This document shows positions 34,047 to 47,300 of a stretch of 64,000 nt of DNA, piece after piece (within the stretch, counting starts at the first letter, position 1; every line of letters begins with the position of its first letter). Below the pieces are notes generated by a model that saw only the letters and a program-made list of their open reading frames with translations, was not told where the DNA came from and made no database searches. Origin of the DNA: Mariannaea sp. PMI_226 (Eukaryota; Ascomycota; Sordariomycetes; Hypocreales; Nectriaceae); NCBI GenBank assembly GCA_024336345.1, contig JANFOG010000004.1, positions 3,658,001-3,722,000 on the forward strand. Reading direction: 5' to 3'. The translations under genes and the position numbers were made by a program.

Positions 34047-35156
34047 GGTTGTAGCTCGTGCAGGGACTGAGGATGGTTGCTGCACCGAAGAATAGAAGAA
34101 AGAATGAAGGAGGATATAAAAAAAAACTACTTTCGATTGGCTAGTCTGTAGTCCTCGCCCTTAAAATCGGAAGAAGGACAGAACGATTAGGGGACTGACC
34201 TAGGTCGCCAATCCTTGCAACCTGCAGCCACAAAAGCCACATCGATGGGGGTTCCTATATATTCATTCGCTCTCTCTGTTGCAGTCTTCAGTTGAGGCGC
34301 AGGTCTGATGGCTATTACGTGGGCTCATTTCTAGAACCGTATCATATTCTGCGACTAGAACTTGCTTTTTATCTGTCAACACCATCACTGCGCTCGTATT
34401 TTGCTTACTTGAAGCGCAAATATACTCGCCCCAAGATCATCATGGTGCTTATTATTTCAGCTCAGCTAGGGAAGGAGAGCGGCTGAGGGTTGGATAGATG
34501 CAACATGCCTATCGCTCTCGGCACGCCGGCTCTTGGAGTTCCGGGCAACGACACGGTCCGCGTAACATAACTGGCCTAGCAACTAGCCGATATAGTCGGC
34601 ATCGCCGATACACTACGAAATACAGGGAGAAACTTCAAACCATCTTATGCTAAACGTGGTGTTCGCGCAACGGCTGGGTTCCATTTGGTGGGTCGGAGTG
34701 CTAGGTGCTCAGCCGGGGCCCTTTGGGTGCGGTGCAGTAAAGGCTAGTAGTCTGATCCTAGAGAATCTGAATTGGTGAAGAGCGACAGGGAGCGATACCC
34801 GAACTGTAGATGGGCGACGCAAGACAGTGGCTAGCTCTGTAAGCCCATGTGTGAATTCCATTATCCAGGGCAAGCTGATAAATCGTATTGGTGGATGCTC
34901 GTCTCCGCTAGAGAGGCCTTCATTGGGATTTTGGAATCTTGTGTGCGTGATAATCCGTGTGTCTGTAGACTTGGAGAAGGTATATATAATAAGGGCAAGT
35001 CTCACGAAAGACGAACATGTTTTGAAGCTGTAGAACAACAACAAAGCATCTCACAAAGCCAGAACCAAAGCTCCACACAACTAGATCAGACTGAAGCCTC
35101 TCCTTCTTCACCTTCTCCTCAAGTAAAAAGAACGAAACCCCTCAACAACAATAGCA

Positions 35157-36207
35157 ATGGCTTCTTTCGAGCACCCTTTGCGTTCTATCGGAGCACCAAC
35201 GACTCTTTCGAAATCTATCCTTCATGCCCAACATGAAGAAATTGAAGCCCATGTCAACCAGTATCTTAGTGATACTTGGGAGTGGCCTTCAACCCGGCAT
35301 AGATTGGGCTTTCTGAGCTGGAAGTTGAGTGACACAGCCCTCCGCATGTTTGCCACCGGCGAGTATCAGCGAGTCAAGCTCGCCTGTGAGTTGCTGCTGC
35401 TCGGTTTCTTGATGGACGGTTAGTCTTCCAATTCACACCCATACACTATCTCGCACTTATTTGAAGTAAGGAGGCAAGTCTAACTCGAGTTAATTAGATT
35501 GGTTTGAGCATCAAAAGCCTGAAGACAGCAGCCTGACTGTCCTTCGTCTCTCTACCCTGCGAGATGCCCCTGAATGCTTCAATCCACTTACCAATATCGA
35601 ACGAATGCATCACTCCATCTTCACTCGCATCCTCCGCCAAGGGTCCTCTTCAGACTCCCTTGTGAGAAGCAGTTTCTCCATGGAACAGCGTATTATTGAC
35701 CAGTATGTTGAGATGCTATTCTGCCACTGCGATTCAACTCGTGGCGACCTCGACTCCTTCCAGAAATACTTGGCCTACCGCGAGGTCGACTTTGGGATCA
35801 ATATCTGCTCCACCCTTCTGTACTGGACAGAGAACCTTCGCCTTCCAATGGAGAAGATGCAGCTGCTCCAGCCCCTCGAGAAGATCGCCAACTACCATGT
35901 CATGACACTCAACGACATCTTCTCCTTCGATCGCGAGTGGAAGGCGTTTCAAAAATGCGGCGAATCCGCCATCATGGTCAACGGTGTGAGCATCCTCGCA
36001 ACCGAAACACACATTGGTGTTGAGGCAGCCAAGGTCTGGTCGTTCTCACTGGTCCGCACGTGGGAGGGCGAATTCCACCGAATGGTGCATGAGTTGGCAG
36101 AGGCCGGAGAGCTGAACGACGAGAAGATGAAGAGAGCTGTTGAAGGCATTGAGAGGCGCATGACAGGCGCCGAAGAGTTTTACTGGCAAACTAAGCGATA
36201 TCTGTGA
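35157..36207 (+). CDS. Class I terpene cyclase (sesquiterpene-synthase-like)
   Basis: Exons 35157-35418 and 35498-36207 encode 323 aa. The aspartate-rich metal motif is made by the splice: LLLGFLMD|DWFEH gives D87-D88-W-F-E91 (DDxxE type). The second metal motif is complete: N226-D227-I-F-S230-F-D-R-E234 (NDxxSxxxE), and an Arg-Tyr pair sits at the very C-terminus (KRYL). These fit the terpene synthase fold of fungal and bacterial sesquiterpene cyclases, which ionise farnesyl diphosphate with three Mg2+ ions; a monoterpene or diterpene substrate is not excluded by motifs. Length (about 320 aa) is normal and the protein has no prenyltransferase fusion and no targeting peptide. Neighbours are a GPCR and a sulfate permease; the nearest tailoring genes are those of the PKS cluster starting about 5 kb to the right. 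The cyclised skeleton cannot be deduced from the motifs. Confidence 0.93.
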
Positions 36208-36528
36208 TTTTAGTAAGAAGCTTCATCGGCTTGATTTATAGACCACAGGTGCCATGACATTGGACTTGGAATGGCTGTTGGCAGTCAGCAAATGGGGCGG
36301 GGTTTTTTTTTGGCTTGCAATAGGATGGACCATTTGGGGAATTATTAAGCAGGATAGAATATCGATTAAAATTGAATACAATGTTTCAAGGGTATGAATA
36401 ACTATTTGTGAGAAGCTGTCCTAGATAATTGCACTACAGCAAACCCAAATTTTATACTGTTTAAACATGGAACACCAAAAAAAAGAAACGAAAACGCCAG
36501 ATGTCTAAGATGCCGTCATGTCATCGTA
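36208..36528. other. Short intergenic region between convergent genes
   Basis: AT-rich sequence holding the 3' ends of the terpene cyclase (plus) and the sulfate permease (minus). No frame or repeat beyond short A/T runs. Confidence 0.6.
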
Positions 36529-39200
36529 TCAAAGGGTATCAATGCTCCTCTCTAAGGAACTGCTGTCGTCTTTATTTTGAGCGTCTCTAACCGCGGCCTC
36601 AACCGCGTCGAGTAGATCTATGTGGAAGAAAGGCCGATCAACACCATAAATTGCAGCCATCGGCTGCTGGAGCTCACAGGAAGAGGTAACAGGTAGTCCC
36701 TTTGACTTGGGAGCTGAACTGTGCAATTCTAGGTGGGAATGTGTATCAAAATCCTTTGGCGAATGCGAGGCTTGACTGGATTGTGCATCGGCCTCGATAT
36801 CTCCGTGGCGGCGAATTTCAGCATCAGAATCCACATCCTTGGAGCCAAGTGTGGCAGCAATTGAGTAAATGGGAGTCCACTTCCCGAGAGCGGCAGGGTT
36901 CTTGGAAGTTGGGTATCCAAACCCAGCGATGGCTAGGGCACGGCGAGACCAGCGATTGTTCACGTTTGCGAAATGCCACTCCACGGCGTCTGGTGCCGAA
37001 TAGCGGTCGAGAGCATTTCGCATATCGATGAGGCCCTGAATACAGGTGATATCAAGATTGTTGACTGCAGAGAAGTCGAGCACAATGGCGCGAAGATATG
37101 GAAGATGATCTGTGTTCTCCTCGTGATTCTTTGGACCAGGGTCGTTCCACAAGCGGTCAGACTCCTTCTCAAAGTGCTCCTCTGTCATGCGTCGAGTCCG
37201 CTCCATGATATGCTGAAGCAAGATATCAAGGTGGTATGCCTGGTTGATGTAGTTATACCCTTCGCTGAATCGATAGATGAAGACACCGGGATATGGTGAC
37301 TCAACATCCAAGGCAGGGTTTGAAGCATCCACGCGTTCCAATGGCAGGAAGACATCACGAGAATTTTTCTCGTTCAACAATGTGGTGCTGCTTGAGCTTG
37401 ACTTCAGGGCGCCGAACTCGCCGTCGTTTCCAGCCACCCGGTAAGCTTGAACTCGTCCGAGGAACTGGCCCTTTGTTCGGGCAAGGCGAATAAGGAGCAG
37501 GGCAATAGAGAGGCCAGTACCAACATAGATGGACGTTTCAAGAGTTTCGAATATCGCCACAAGAACACAGATGATCCAAATACACCACTCAAGGACTGAT
37601 AGTTGCCAATAAGCGAACACCTTCTTGGGAGGGGCGACGAGGTTACACACGGCGTGAAGAATCAGGCCAGCAAGCGCAGCCCTAGGAATATAGTAGAAGA
37701 CGGCTGTCAACGCGTACAGGGCCAAAATCAAGACCAGTGCACTAAAGACTCCGGCCAGCGGAGTTCTGACACCTGCTTTGCACAGCACGGCAGAAGCGCC
37801 AAAGGAACCAGTGCAAACGTAGCCACCAACGAAGGGACTGAACATATTGGCTGAACCCAGGGCTACAATCTCTTGAGATGGAATGATTGAGTAGCCAAAT
37901 TGACGACCCATAGCCTTGGCAATGGCAATATGCTCGATGACCAAGATGATGGCTACTGCAGGTAACTGTGGCATGATATGGCCAAGCAACTCAAGCGAGG
38001 GCTTAGGCACATGAGCACGTTGAAAACCTACGTAAAATTTCTTATTAGCAGAGGTCGTTTTAAGACTGGTCACGGTGCGTCAACATACCAGACTCGATGT
38101 GACCAACAATTCGGAATTTAGCATCCTCGTAGGGAAGGCCCCTGTTAACTAGGAAGCTAATCAAGATGAAGAGGAGCATGACAAAAGTCAACCTCAATGA
38201 GTTGATGTAAGACCAAGTACGCTTCTGTTGAGGATGATGGGACTCCATGTATGAGCAAAAGTACTTAATCGCAAACAGCAGGAAGAATGAAGTCACGCCA
38301 ACAGCAGCATCAAGCTGAGTATTGGGCAATGACTTGAACGTGTTGATGAAGACCTTGTATGGGGCTTCTCTAGTATTGATATTCGGAATGCCGAGGGCAG
38401 TGGGTATCTGAGTCGACATGATGGTGATGCTGGCGGAAGTCACGAAAGCTGAGATTGGGATGTATGGGATGAACTCAATGATCCAACCAAGTCGGAAGAG
38501 TCCGAAGAAGAGCAGGACGGTTCCAGCCATCAAACTCAAGGCATGGGCTATTTCTTCGTTGGTGAATTGGCCTGGCGCAGATTTGTTTACACTGGTAACG
38601 ACTTGGCCTACGAGTAGGGAACCGACGGCAGTTGTCTACAGGAGGGAGCGTAAGCTTAGTTCAACGGCCTGTAGGTTTTGTAGGAGGTAGGTAAGATAGG
38701 CATCATATACTTACACCAATAACAATGTCCTTGGATGTACCAAAGACCCAGTAGATAACAGCACCTGTAAATGATGTGTAAAGTCCGTGGGCAGGCGTCA
38801 ATTGAGCAAGAAGGGCATATGCCATCGCTTGAGGAACGACGACAAGGCCGATGGTGATTCCTAGGGGGGATATTAGTTTCAATGTAGTGGGAGAGTGGCG
38901 TAACACTTGAGGGTAAAACTCACCCGCAATCACGTCCCCCAGGAGCCAAATAAATCCATATCGTGTGATCCAATTTGCAAAAGGGAAGAGGTTCTGTATG
39001 TATTGTGTAACACCAGCTCTAGTGGGAATACACTCCTTCATAAACTCAGAGATGGTAGGTTCATCTTCGAAGTAGATGTTTGCGGGTGAGATGACCTTTT
39101 TGGCTCTCTCACCGAGATCTTGTGGAACCTGTTGGTATCGTTCGTTTACGTCAATACCGAGAACCTTTTTGGTGAATTGGGCGGCCTTTTCAGACGCCAT
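36529..39200 (-). CDS. SulP-family sulfate permease with C-terminal STAS domain
   Basis: Exons on minus: 39200-38924, 38860-38715, 38635-38089 and 38027-36529; 822 aa. The start ATG gives MASEKAAQFTKKVLGIDVNE, followed by a soluble lead and the first membrane segments. SulP hallmarks: ITIGLVVVPQAMAYALLAQL, GLYTSFTGAVIYWVFGTSKD, SAFVTSASITIMSTQIP, and GGYVCTGSFGASAVLCKAGVRTPLAG. The C-terminal region at about 560-720 is the STAS domain (PGVFIYRFSEGYNYINQAYH ... LRAIVLDFSAVNNLDITCIQ). Fungal homologues are yeast Sul1/Sul2 and Neurospora CYS-13/CYS-14, plasma-membrane H+/sulfate symporters controlled by sulfur starvation; I did not find a clear binding site for a Cys3-type regulator upstream. 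This is probably a primary-metabolism gene rather than part of the neighbouring cluster. Confidence 0.96.
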
Positions 39201-41369
39201 GATGAAAACCCCAGGAAAGGCAAAGGTTGGTTTAGCGAGGGGCGTACGAAAGAAGAGCCATGCGTCTCGTAGAATGATGGGCAAGAAGAATCACAAAAAA
39301 AGCCAAGCAGGACACTCGTAGCATGATATAGAGACATCGGGCGGCGGAGCGGCCCAGGTCAAAAGGTGAGAACCCACCGAGCGGGAGGATGGAGATGGAC
39401 TCAGATTGAGACGTCGGGAGAGACAAAGCGCAAGTCGGTGGAGTCAGTCCACTTCACCCAGAAACTTTCCATGACGATGGGTGATCTCAGACGGTTATCA
39501 GGCCGTTGAAATGTGCCACCCAAGGCGGGAGTCGGCCACCAAGGATGAGAAGGCATCGCGGGATGCCCAATCCCTAACCCTAAGAGCGTTCCGCGAGTCC
39601 GCGACTGGTTGATCGCCGTTTATTGGGTCCATATAATACAGGGGAGGAACAGATGAGAAGCAAATTTTAAGCATCTTTTTTGGACGTTTGCTGATGGGTC
39701 TTCCCCGGTCCAGGCCTGGCCAAACCGTATAGATGGTAGCCACAGAGAGCATGCTTGGGGGGAAAAGACCAAAGTCCTTGCTTCTCTACGGTAACAGCCG
39801 GTAGTCGGATGGAACGGCACCGCTGCTCGGCCGCCGGAATTGACAGTCTATCCACTGGAATTATACCGTGTCGGCCGGCCCGAAAGCCGCCCCGCTTCCG
39901 AGTCGCCGACTGGGCAGGCCGGCCGCGACCTGCTCACGGACTTCCAGTGCGGGCTCGTCGTATTCTTAAAGCAAGTCGATGCCGTAACAAGTAATGAAAC
40001 CCAGATTATCGAACTGACCGACTTCCTGTCGCATTTTCAAGCTCTTTTGGATTGAGTACGCCAACAACGAAAACCAATGAAGGGAACCCGAATCGACTAC
40101 CCTAACTGAGACCAAACCCGATCCAACTCCAGGGAGAAGGCCTTGTTTTTTTCCCCCTCTCTCTCTCCAGCATTCCACTATCAGAAACAAGTTAATTAAC
40201 CATTGCATCACGATGATCGCCATGATGTTCACACGCAATCGATTGTCTTGGATATGATATCAGGAGCCTCCATGAAACCAAGAAACACGTTTTGGTAGGT
40301 AGGGGGCCATCAATTCCGCTACACACCAATTTCACACATCCAATGTACTCTGCTCCTTTTGGCTTAACTGATCTTCTATCTCCCGCTCGCTTGAAGAACT
40401 GCTGGAGTCATACAGAATTTCTGATCTTCCAAGTCTGATCTTCCAAGCATGCCAAGGCCACTCCTACTGTATGTTCTTGGAGATGTGATGTGCGGTGAAG
40501 GGGGGTTACGTCGGGCATCTATTCCAAGTAAGGACCTGCCCTCGGTATATCATATCCAAGGTAGGTTATGCACCATGGTATAATGACGATACGAACACTT
40601 CCTACTGTAAATCGTCACGGAAATATTATAACGCTTCTGCAATAGCCCTCCCTAACATGCCCTGATTCGGGAGGGGATGTCTTTCTTCGGAAAATATCCA
40701 TAGGTATAGGTATAGGTATACTTAGGTAGGTGGGCTACGTATCCTGAGGTACAGAATAGGCGTGCCCCATCCATCTGCGGGTGTCTTTCCACTATTTTTA
40801 TCCTTAAAAACAAACAGTTCGGGCTTTCTCCAACCTCGAGCCGTTTCGGTGATTGATTGAAGAAAAGAAGTGGGTCAGTCAGTTCACCGGGGTTCGTACT
40901 ACGTACCTACCTGTAAACCTGCGTCGTGCGTCTCTTAGGTACCTCAACAAAGTACCCAGATTCGGAGTAATGCCATGTGCTGAGAGCGCTCCACCTACCC
41001 TAGAGCACAGTTATGTAGACTGTGAGCAAGAGATCTATTTACGAGGATCGGAACTCCAAAATATCATATTTGAACTCCATTCATCAACAAATCAATTGAA
41101 ATGACTGTAATAGAACACCAGCGCTCAAATGAAGAAGAGCACCAAAGACTTGAAACCAGACCATCCCACCTGCCACATATCCGTAATCACGGCCTCACTG
41201 TCTGACAGAACTTGGTCTCAAATCGGCTACACTTATACGCAAAGACAAACATTATCTATTCCAAGAACCAGTCATGACCTGAAAATAGTCACGCTTAGCT
41301 GCCACGTATCACAATCGCAGTCACAATCTCTTTGTGTTTGCCAAGAAGAAAAAGGAAACAAACAAAAGT
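39201..41369. other. Intergenic region between sulfate permease start and PKS 3' end (2.2 kb)
   Basis: The left part is the permease promoter and leader. A GC-rich island with repeated GGCCGGC/CCGCCC words lies at about 39820-39960. Further right, TAGGTA-type words recur, densest at 40700-40730. The last 250 bases are A/C-rich and probably PKS 3' flank. No convincing gene on either strand. Confidence 0.5.
40700..40730. repeat. TAGGTA-word repeat
   Basis: ATAGGT is repeated three times head-to-tail, followed by TTAGGTAGGTGGG. Related words (GGTAGGTAGGG near 40296, TACCTACCTG near 40910, TTAGGTACCTC near 40936) surround it, suggesting a locally expanded simple motif typical of fungal intergenic DNA. 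Confidence 0.6.
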
Positions 41370-44300
41370 TCAACTAATCCACTCTTTCATGTACAAACAC
41401 ATCTTGTCCATCTGAGACCCAGAATCCATCATGCTAAAATGGTGAACCTCCTCTAGGACCTTCACCGAGATCCGGTCTCTGCCTAGTAACGACGCCCAGC
41501 CCTCAGCTGAGAAGTCTGTTCGCTGGTTGATGAGCCATATCATCTCGCGTGGATCATCGGGTCGGATCTCGGGCCTGGGACCATCCGGGACTTTGCAAAC
41601 GCCGTCAGGAGCGTATATCACCAATGTCCTTGGGGCTAGACCCAAGTTTTGAGACCACGGCGTAGGCTCATAGTCATCTAGCATGCTGATGAATGCGTCA
41701 AAGTGAGGACGCAGCCACTTGGGGATTCCAGCTCCGGTGCCGAAGATTCCTAGCTGCTGGAAGAAGTCATACATACGAGCAGGCGGGTTTTGCAGGCCAA
41801 TCGGGTTGGGAGAGTCAATCAATATGAGAGTCTCGATTAGCTCTCCAGCGGCAACAAGCTGACGGGCGGCCTCGAACGCGCATATACCGCCCGCGCTCCA
41901 TCCGCCCAGGTGATACGGACCCGTCGGCTGACGTCGCATAAGTTCCTTAACATACTTGGCCGAGAGTTGACGAATGGTGCACTTAGATCGGACCATGTCT
42001 TCCGGCGTTACACGCCAAGGGCAGTTGAGGCCATACACTGCAATTTTCGAATCGATCTTGGCCATTGCGGCATATGACGAAGCTGACCCAGAACCATCAG
42101 GAAACATGAAGAGCATAGTACTTGCGGTCTTTGGCGAACCCTGCAATAAAACTGAAGTTGCATGAGGCTCATTATTGACGACAGGGGCTTGAAGGTCGTC
42201 AGCAGCTAGTGTTGTCGCAGCTGGATTAGACATGACTGGTTTGGCATCAACCCCTAGGATAGAGCCGATGGCCTTCTCGATCTCTAGGAGAGTCTCATGA
42301 TCGCTAAACAATGTAGATGGGAGGTCCATCTCGAATATCTCTCTGAGCCTTCCCATTGCTGTCAAGGCAAGTAGAGAGTCCACGCCAATGTCACTAAGAC
42401 GGGTGGCGTGTGTGAGATCCTCTGGTTCGATGCCCGTCTCTTCTGAAATAATGCAGCGAAGGATCCGAATGTAATCTAGACCGCCTTTCTCGGACGCCAG
42501 CGATGTCCCAGGCGTTGAAGCACCAGAATCTTCTTCACTCGTAGATAAGCCAGAACCCCCCAAAGTTCTTTCGCTTTCCTGGTTACCATGGAGTTGCTGG
42601 AGCTCTTTCACGGTTGAGCAGTCTGTGAAAACTGTTGAGGGGAGATCGAGCTCCAATTCCTCGCGGATTCGACCAGCGATGGTTAACGAAAGCAGAGAGT
42701 CAAGGCCAAGCTCAGCGAATTCGGTATCTGACTTCAAGTCTGTCAAGCTAACACCAAGTTCTTCAGAAATAATAGCCAAGATTCTAAGCCAGATATCCTC
42801 ACGGGGAGGCGGAACCGCCAAGACTTTGCCACCTGTGGTAGGTTCCTTCGTGATCGGGAGTGATGCAAGTCTCGGTTTCGTGTCTCGGGCGGAACGCGAC
42901 GATGATACAATATTAGCCTGCATGGGCTTTGAACCAACCGGACGCAGGCTATCAAGAGCACGACGCGGAACTCCCAGAAACTGAAACAGTCAACAACTCG
43001 GACATCGCCAGTACATGTGCGTAAGGGAACTCACCTTGACCTGCTCAATTATTCCGATGATATGATCTCCATCGAAGACGTACGTATCCCCAGCATACAT
43101 GGTTCCCTCAAGGACTTGCATGCGATTGTAGCAGTAGTATGTTCTGCCAAATTCTGGCATGGATATGAACTTCATACTCTCCCATCCGTGGTTGATAAAT
43201 ACTTCGGCATTGCGGTGCGGACTATCATTGCCGTTCATGATGAAGCCGGCAACTCCACCAACACTGTCCATCCACTGCGGATTGAAACAGAAGCCTTGAC
43301 TATCGACCTGAAACTTGACAGTGGACACGGCTTCGAGATCGTTGCTGTCAAGCACAACCTCGCGCATTCCCTGATACGGGGGAGCATATTCCACGATGTT
43401 TGCAAAGAGTCTGTAGACTATAGAAGGCTTCAAGCGGTGTGCATCGCCGTCGTCAACTGCTTCGTTCAGGGCTTTAATCCTGCTCTGGACTAAGTATGCG
43501 TTTCGCTCCCACTTCTTGCTCCAGAGCTGGGCGGGGACCAAGAAGATGGTGCAGGTACAATGATCTAATGTCTTTTCCCCTTGAGAGGTGATGCTGAAAA
43601 TGGTAACCTTGATAGCGTTACTAGACCAGTCCGCTGATGCTGAAACTCTGAAGAGTTGCGAAGTCAGGTTGGGGTTATGGACAAGCGGCTTCTGAATGTT
43701 CATGTTGGACACGTCCATTCCAGTCAATTGAGTTTCCATCGATCGTTGCTCGATGAAGTACTTGGCCGTGTGTAAAGCAATATCTCCCCAGAGTGACTAA
43801 TGAAATAAGGGGTTAGAAAGCAACACCTAGCAGTGAACATGTGAATCACTCACCGAGGGGCACAATTCTGCGCCATTGACCTTGTGACCAGTGAAGATGG
43901 GCAGCAGCTTGGGGTCATGGACGTCTGACTCAGTAAGCAGAGTTGAAGACAGATCGCCATGCGACTCTTCAATAACCCGCTGAAGAGATGGGGAGAGGTA
44001 TTTGAAAGCCTGCCGTGTTTCAATAGCCTCCTGAAGAGGCTGTAAACCTTCACCCTTGGTGAGACAGAAATCGTTGCGATACATGATCCAGTAATTTTTG
44101 AGATCCCAGCTGTACCGCGGAAGTTCGATGACAGAGTTGAACTTCTCAAAGTCTCTATGGTATTCATTCCAATCTATCTCAATACCACTGACGTAGAGTA
44201 TTTCGAGGGTTTTGGACAGAACATTCCAGGTATCTGTGTTTTTGACTAGTGTCGCAGCGGTAATAGAGGAGCTGCCGAGGGTTCCCTTGACCATTCCGGA

Positions 44301-47300
44301 GCAGATGGGATGGGGACCAATCTCTAACCAGATCATCTTTTCGTTGATTAAGCCGGCTTTGGACGCCTCTTCTAGCGCTCCACGAAAGTTGACAGTCCCA
44401 CGGCATGCTCTGGCTAGATACGATCCACAAAGGACACCTGACTCTGATATAATCTCGGAGAGCAAAGGAGAGATGTATGGAACGGCGGGAGGGTTGAAAT
44501 TCACCGTCTGAGCGACTGCTTCGAATTCTTCTAGTATTGGTTTGACTTGAGAAGAATGAAATGCGAATGGCAGATCCAGAATCGTGGTGTCGTGGCCAGC
44601 CATCTTGAAGACCTCTCTCAGGCGATCAACCTCTTCAACAGTGCCGCTTAAAACAATGCTCGCTGGCTGGTTCAAGCAAGCCACCTCGGCAGAAGAGCCT
44701 TGTATTAAAGATCTAACGGCCTCTTCAGTGCCTTTGACGGCTAACATCGAATGAGTACCAGGCTTGCAACACTGCTTCAACAACCGGGCACGAGTGCCAA
44801 CCAGGAAGATCGTGTCAGCGGCAGAGAGGACATCGGCAGCGAACAATGCGGCGTATTCCCCAAGACTATGGCCCATCGTAACACTTGGGTTGACTCCCCA
44901 TGATTTCCAAAGCCTGCTTAGAGCCATCTGGACGCAGGTGATGGCGAGCTGGGTAATGAGGGAGTCATCTGCCTTTTCTGCTTGGCTAGTTTGTACAAGA
45001 CTTAGGAAACTAGGGAATCCTTGGTTCTGGGCAATCCTGTCATACCGCTGAACATCTTCTCTGAAAGAACTGACGTGGGCAAAGAGTTCTTGGCCTAGCC
45101 CACAGTAGAATGCACCTTGGCCAGTGAAGATGAACGCTACCTTAGGACTTCTAGAGGCTGGTGGGATTGACTTTGGTTCAATACCAACCACCTTGGATTT
45201 CAGAAACTGGGAGATGGACCGGACATCGTTGCCAATCGCAGCAACTCGGTATGAGTGTGGCATGCGCCTTGCGGTTGTAGTGTAAGACAATTCAGAGATG
45301 GATATTTCTGGGTGTGTATCTAGATGATTGATAAGAGATTCCATGTTCCCCTTTAGCGACTTTGCAGTTTTCGAAGAGACAGCTACAACATAAAATGTTC
45401 GGGGATCCGTTGGCCTCGACGCGGCCGGCGGTGGAGCATCTTCTAAAAGGATGGCGGTATTGCCTCCCGCAGCACTGAAGTTGTTTAAAAAGGCATACCT
45501 CTTACCACAGGCTTGGTTTCTAAGCCAAGGAGTTGGCTGAAAGGCAATATTAACTCCTCTTTCTCTCAAATCTAGGGGATAGTTGTGGTTGATCTTGGTC
45601 TTGATGCCACAATGTGGTGGGATTTCGCTGTGCTTCATCATCATGAGCACTTTGATGAGCGATGATACACCGGAGGCGGACTCAGCATGACCGATGCAAG
45701 CTTTAGCGGAGCCAAGGTGCAATGGGTGTCTTGGAAAACGCTGTCGCTCGGGAACGAAGACGGATAGCACAGAGTTCATCTCGGTGGCATCCCCGGCTTG
45801 TGTTCCTGTTCCATGCATCTCGATGTAGCTGATATCGAGTGGGTTGACACCGGCATGCCGGATAATGCGCTTGAAGACTGACGTCTGGTCACCTTCATGA
45901 GGTCGAGTAATGCTGTCTGTTTGGCCACAGTGATTTGTTGTCGCGCCAGAGATGACGCCAAAGATCGGGTCGTTGTCCATTTCGGCATCTTCCAATCTTT
46001 TGAGTATAACGGACCCAACAGCATCGGATCTACAGTAGCCACTGGCACCATCGTCAAAAGTGTTGCAATTCCCTACAATCATGTCAGTACTTATCCGGAA
46101 TTATCATAGAAGCAGTGCGGCTCACCCTCTGTTGTCAGAAAATGTCCTCGGTCGAGGCCAACGAAATTGTCTGGGTTGGTCAACACGTTGGTTCCTCCAG
46201 CCACTGCTGTATCACACTCCCCTCTCCAAAGGTACGCGCAGGCTGTCTGGATTGCGGCAAAACTGGATGAGCAGGCAGTATCCATGCTGAGACTTGGACC
46301 GGAGAATCGGAAAAAATAGCTGCAATGCAAGGTTAGTTTAATGCCTGCCAATGATTTCAGCCCTGTTGGACAAACCTGATTCTGCCAGGGACGAATGCTC
46401 GGTTGCCTCCCGGAATGAAATAAGTGTCCACGTTCTGGCCACTATTTACTTCTCTCCAATCGTCACTAGTGGTGCCAAAAAAGACACCAATGCGATCCTG
46501 CTGTGTGGAAGGAGTCCTGTTAGGGACCATTCCAGCCATTTCCATCGATTCATAAACTGTTGTGATGGCGAGTCGTTGGGCTGGATCAGTATTCTCAGCC
46601 TCGCGAGGAGAAATATTGAAGAAGCGAGCATCGAAGAGGCCAGGTTCCTCAATCCAACAGCCGTATTTGATGCGACTGGTATTCTTGGTTTTGCCGGTAG
46701 CATCATAGTGCGTTCTCCAATTGAACCGGTCCGGAGGAATCTCGCGATGCACATCCCTGCCACCTCTGAGCAGTTCCCAGAAATCTTCATTTGATGCCGA
46801 GTCTGGAAACCGACCAGAGTAGCCGATGATTGCAATCTTGGAGTCTGCGAAACGGCCACGCTGAGGACGAGATGATTTGGAAGCCTCAAACATCTTCCGT
46901 ACATGAACGTCGACGTTGACACGGCCCAGCCCGTCAGATAGAAGTTGAGTTCCGTTACTGCTAATTGGGACAAGTTCACAGCATCGTATGCCATTATCAC
47001 AAATAGTACGGACTGTGTGATCTAGAACTCGATCCCAACGGACCTGATCTATGAGGCAGTTCCTGATGACAGCCTCCAAGACTGCTTTGAAGTCTTCTGC
47101 GGGTTCGGCTTGACCAGTTGATGGAGAAAGCATTGTTAGGTATGGCGAATGTGTCTTGGATATTTCATCAAGACTGGTCTCAGTGAGACTGTACACTAAC
47201 TCCTCATGGAATAGATGAGGAGCATGGTATGGTGATCCGACGGAAAGTTCATGAGACTTCAATTGATTTGCTGAGACAAAGTTCTCAAGCACACAGGGTG

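Larger units (their letters stand above)
33059..35156. other. Intergenic region upstream of the terpene cyclase (2.1 kb)
   Basis: Contains the GPCR 3' end, a homopolymer C/T tract, a CAGCTG repeat and the presumed promoter of the terpene cyclase. The last 120 bases before the cyclase ATG are A/C-rich and poor in G, typical of a fungal leader. No coding frame longer than about 110 codons; none convincing. Confidence 0.5.

Noticed and set aside
42625..43493. Plus-strand frames opposite the PKS (119 and 158 codons)
   Set aside because: Antisense shadows of well-conserved PT and ACP coding sequence.
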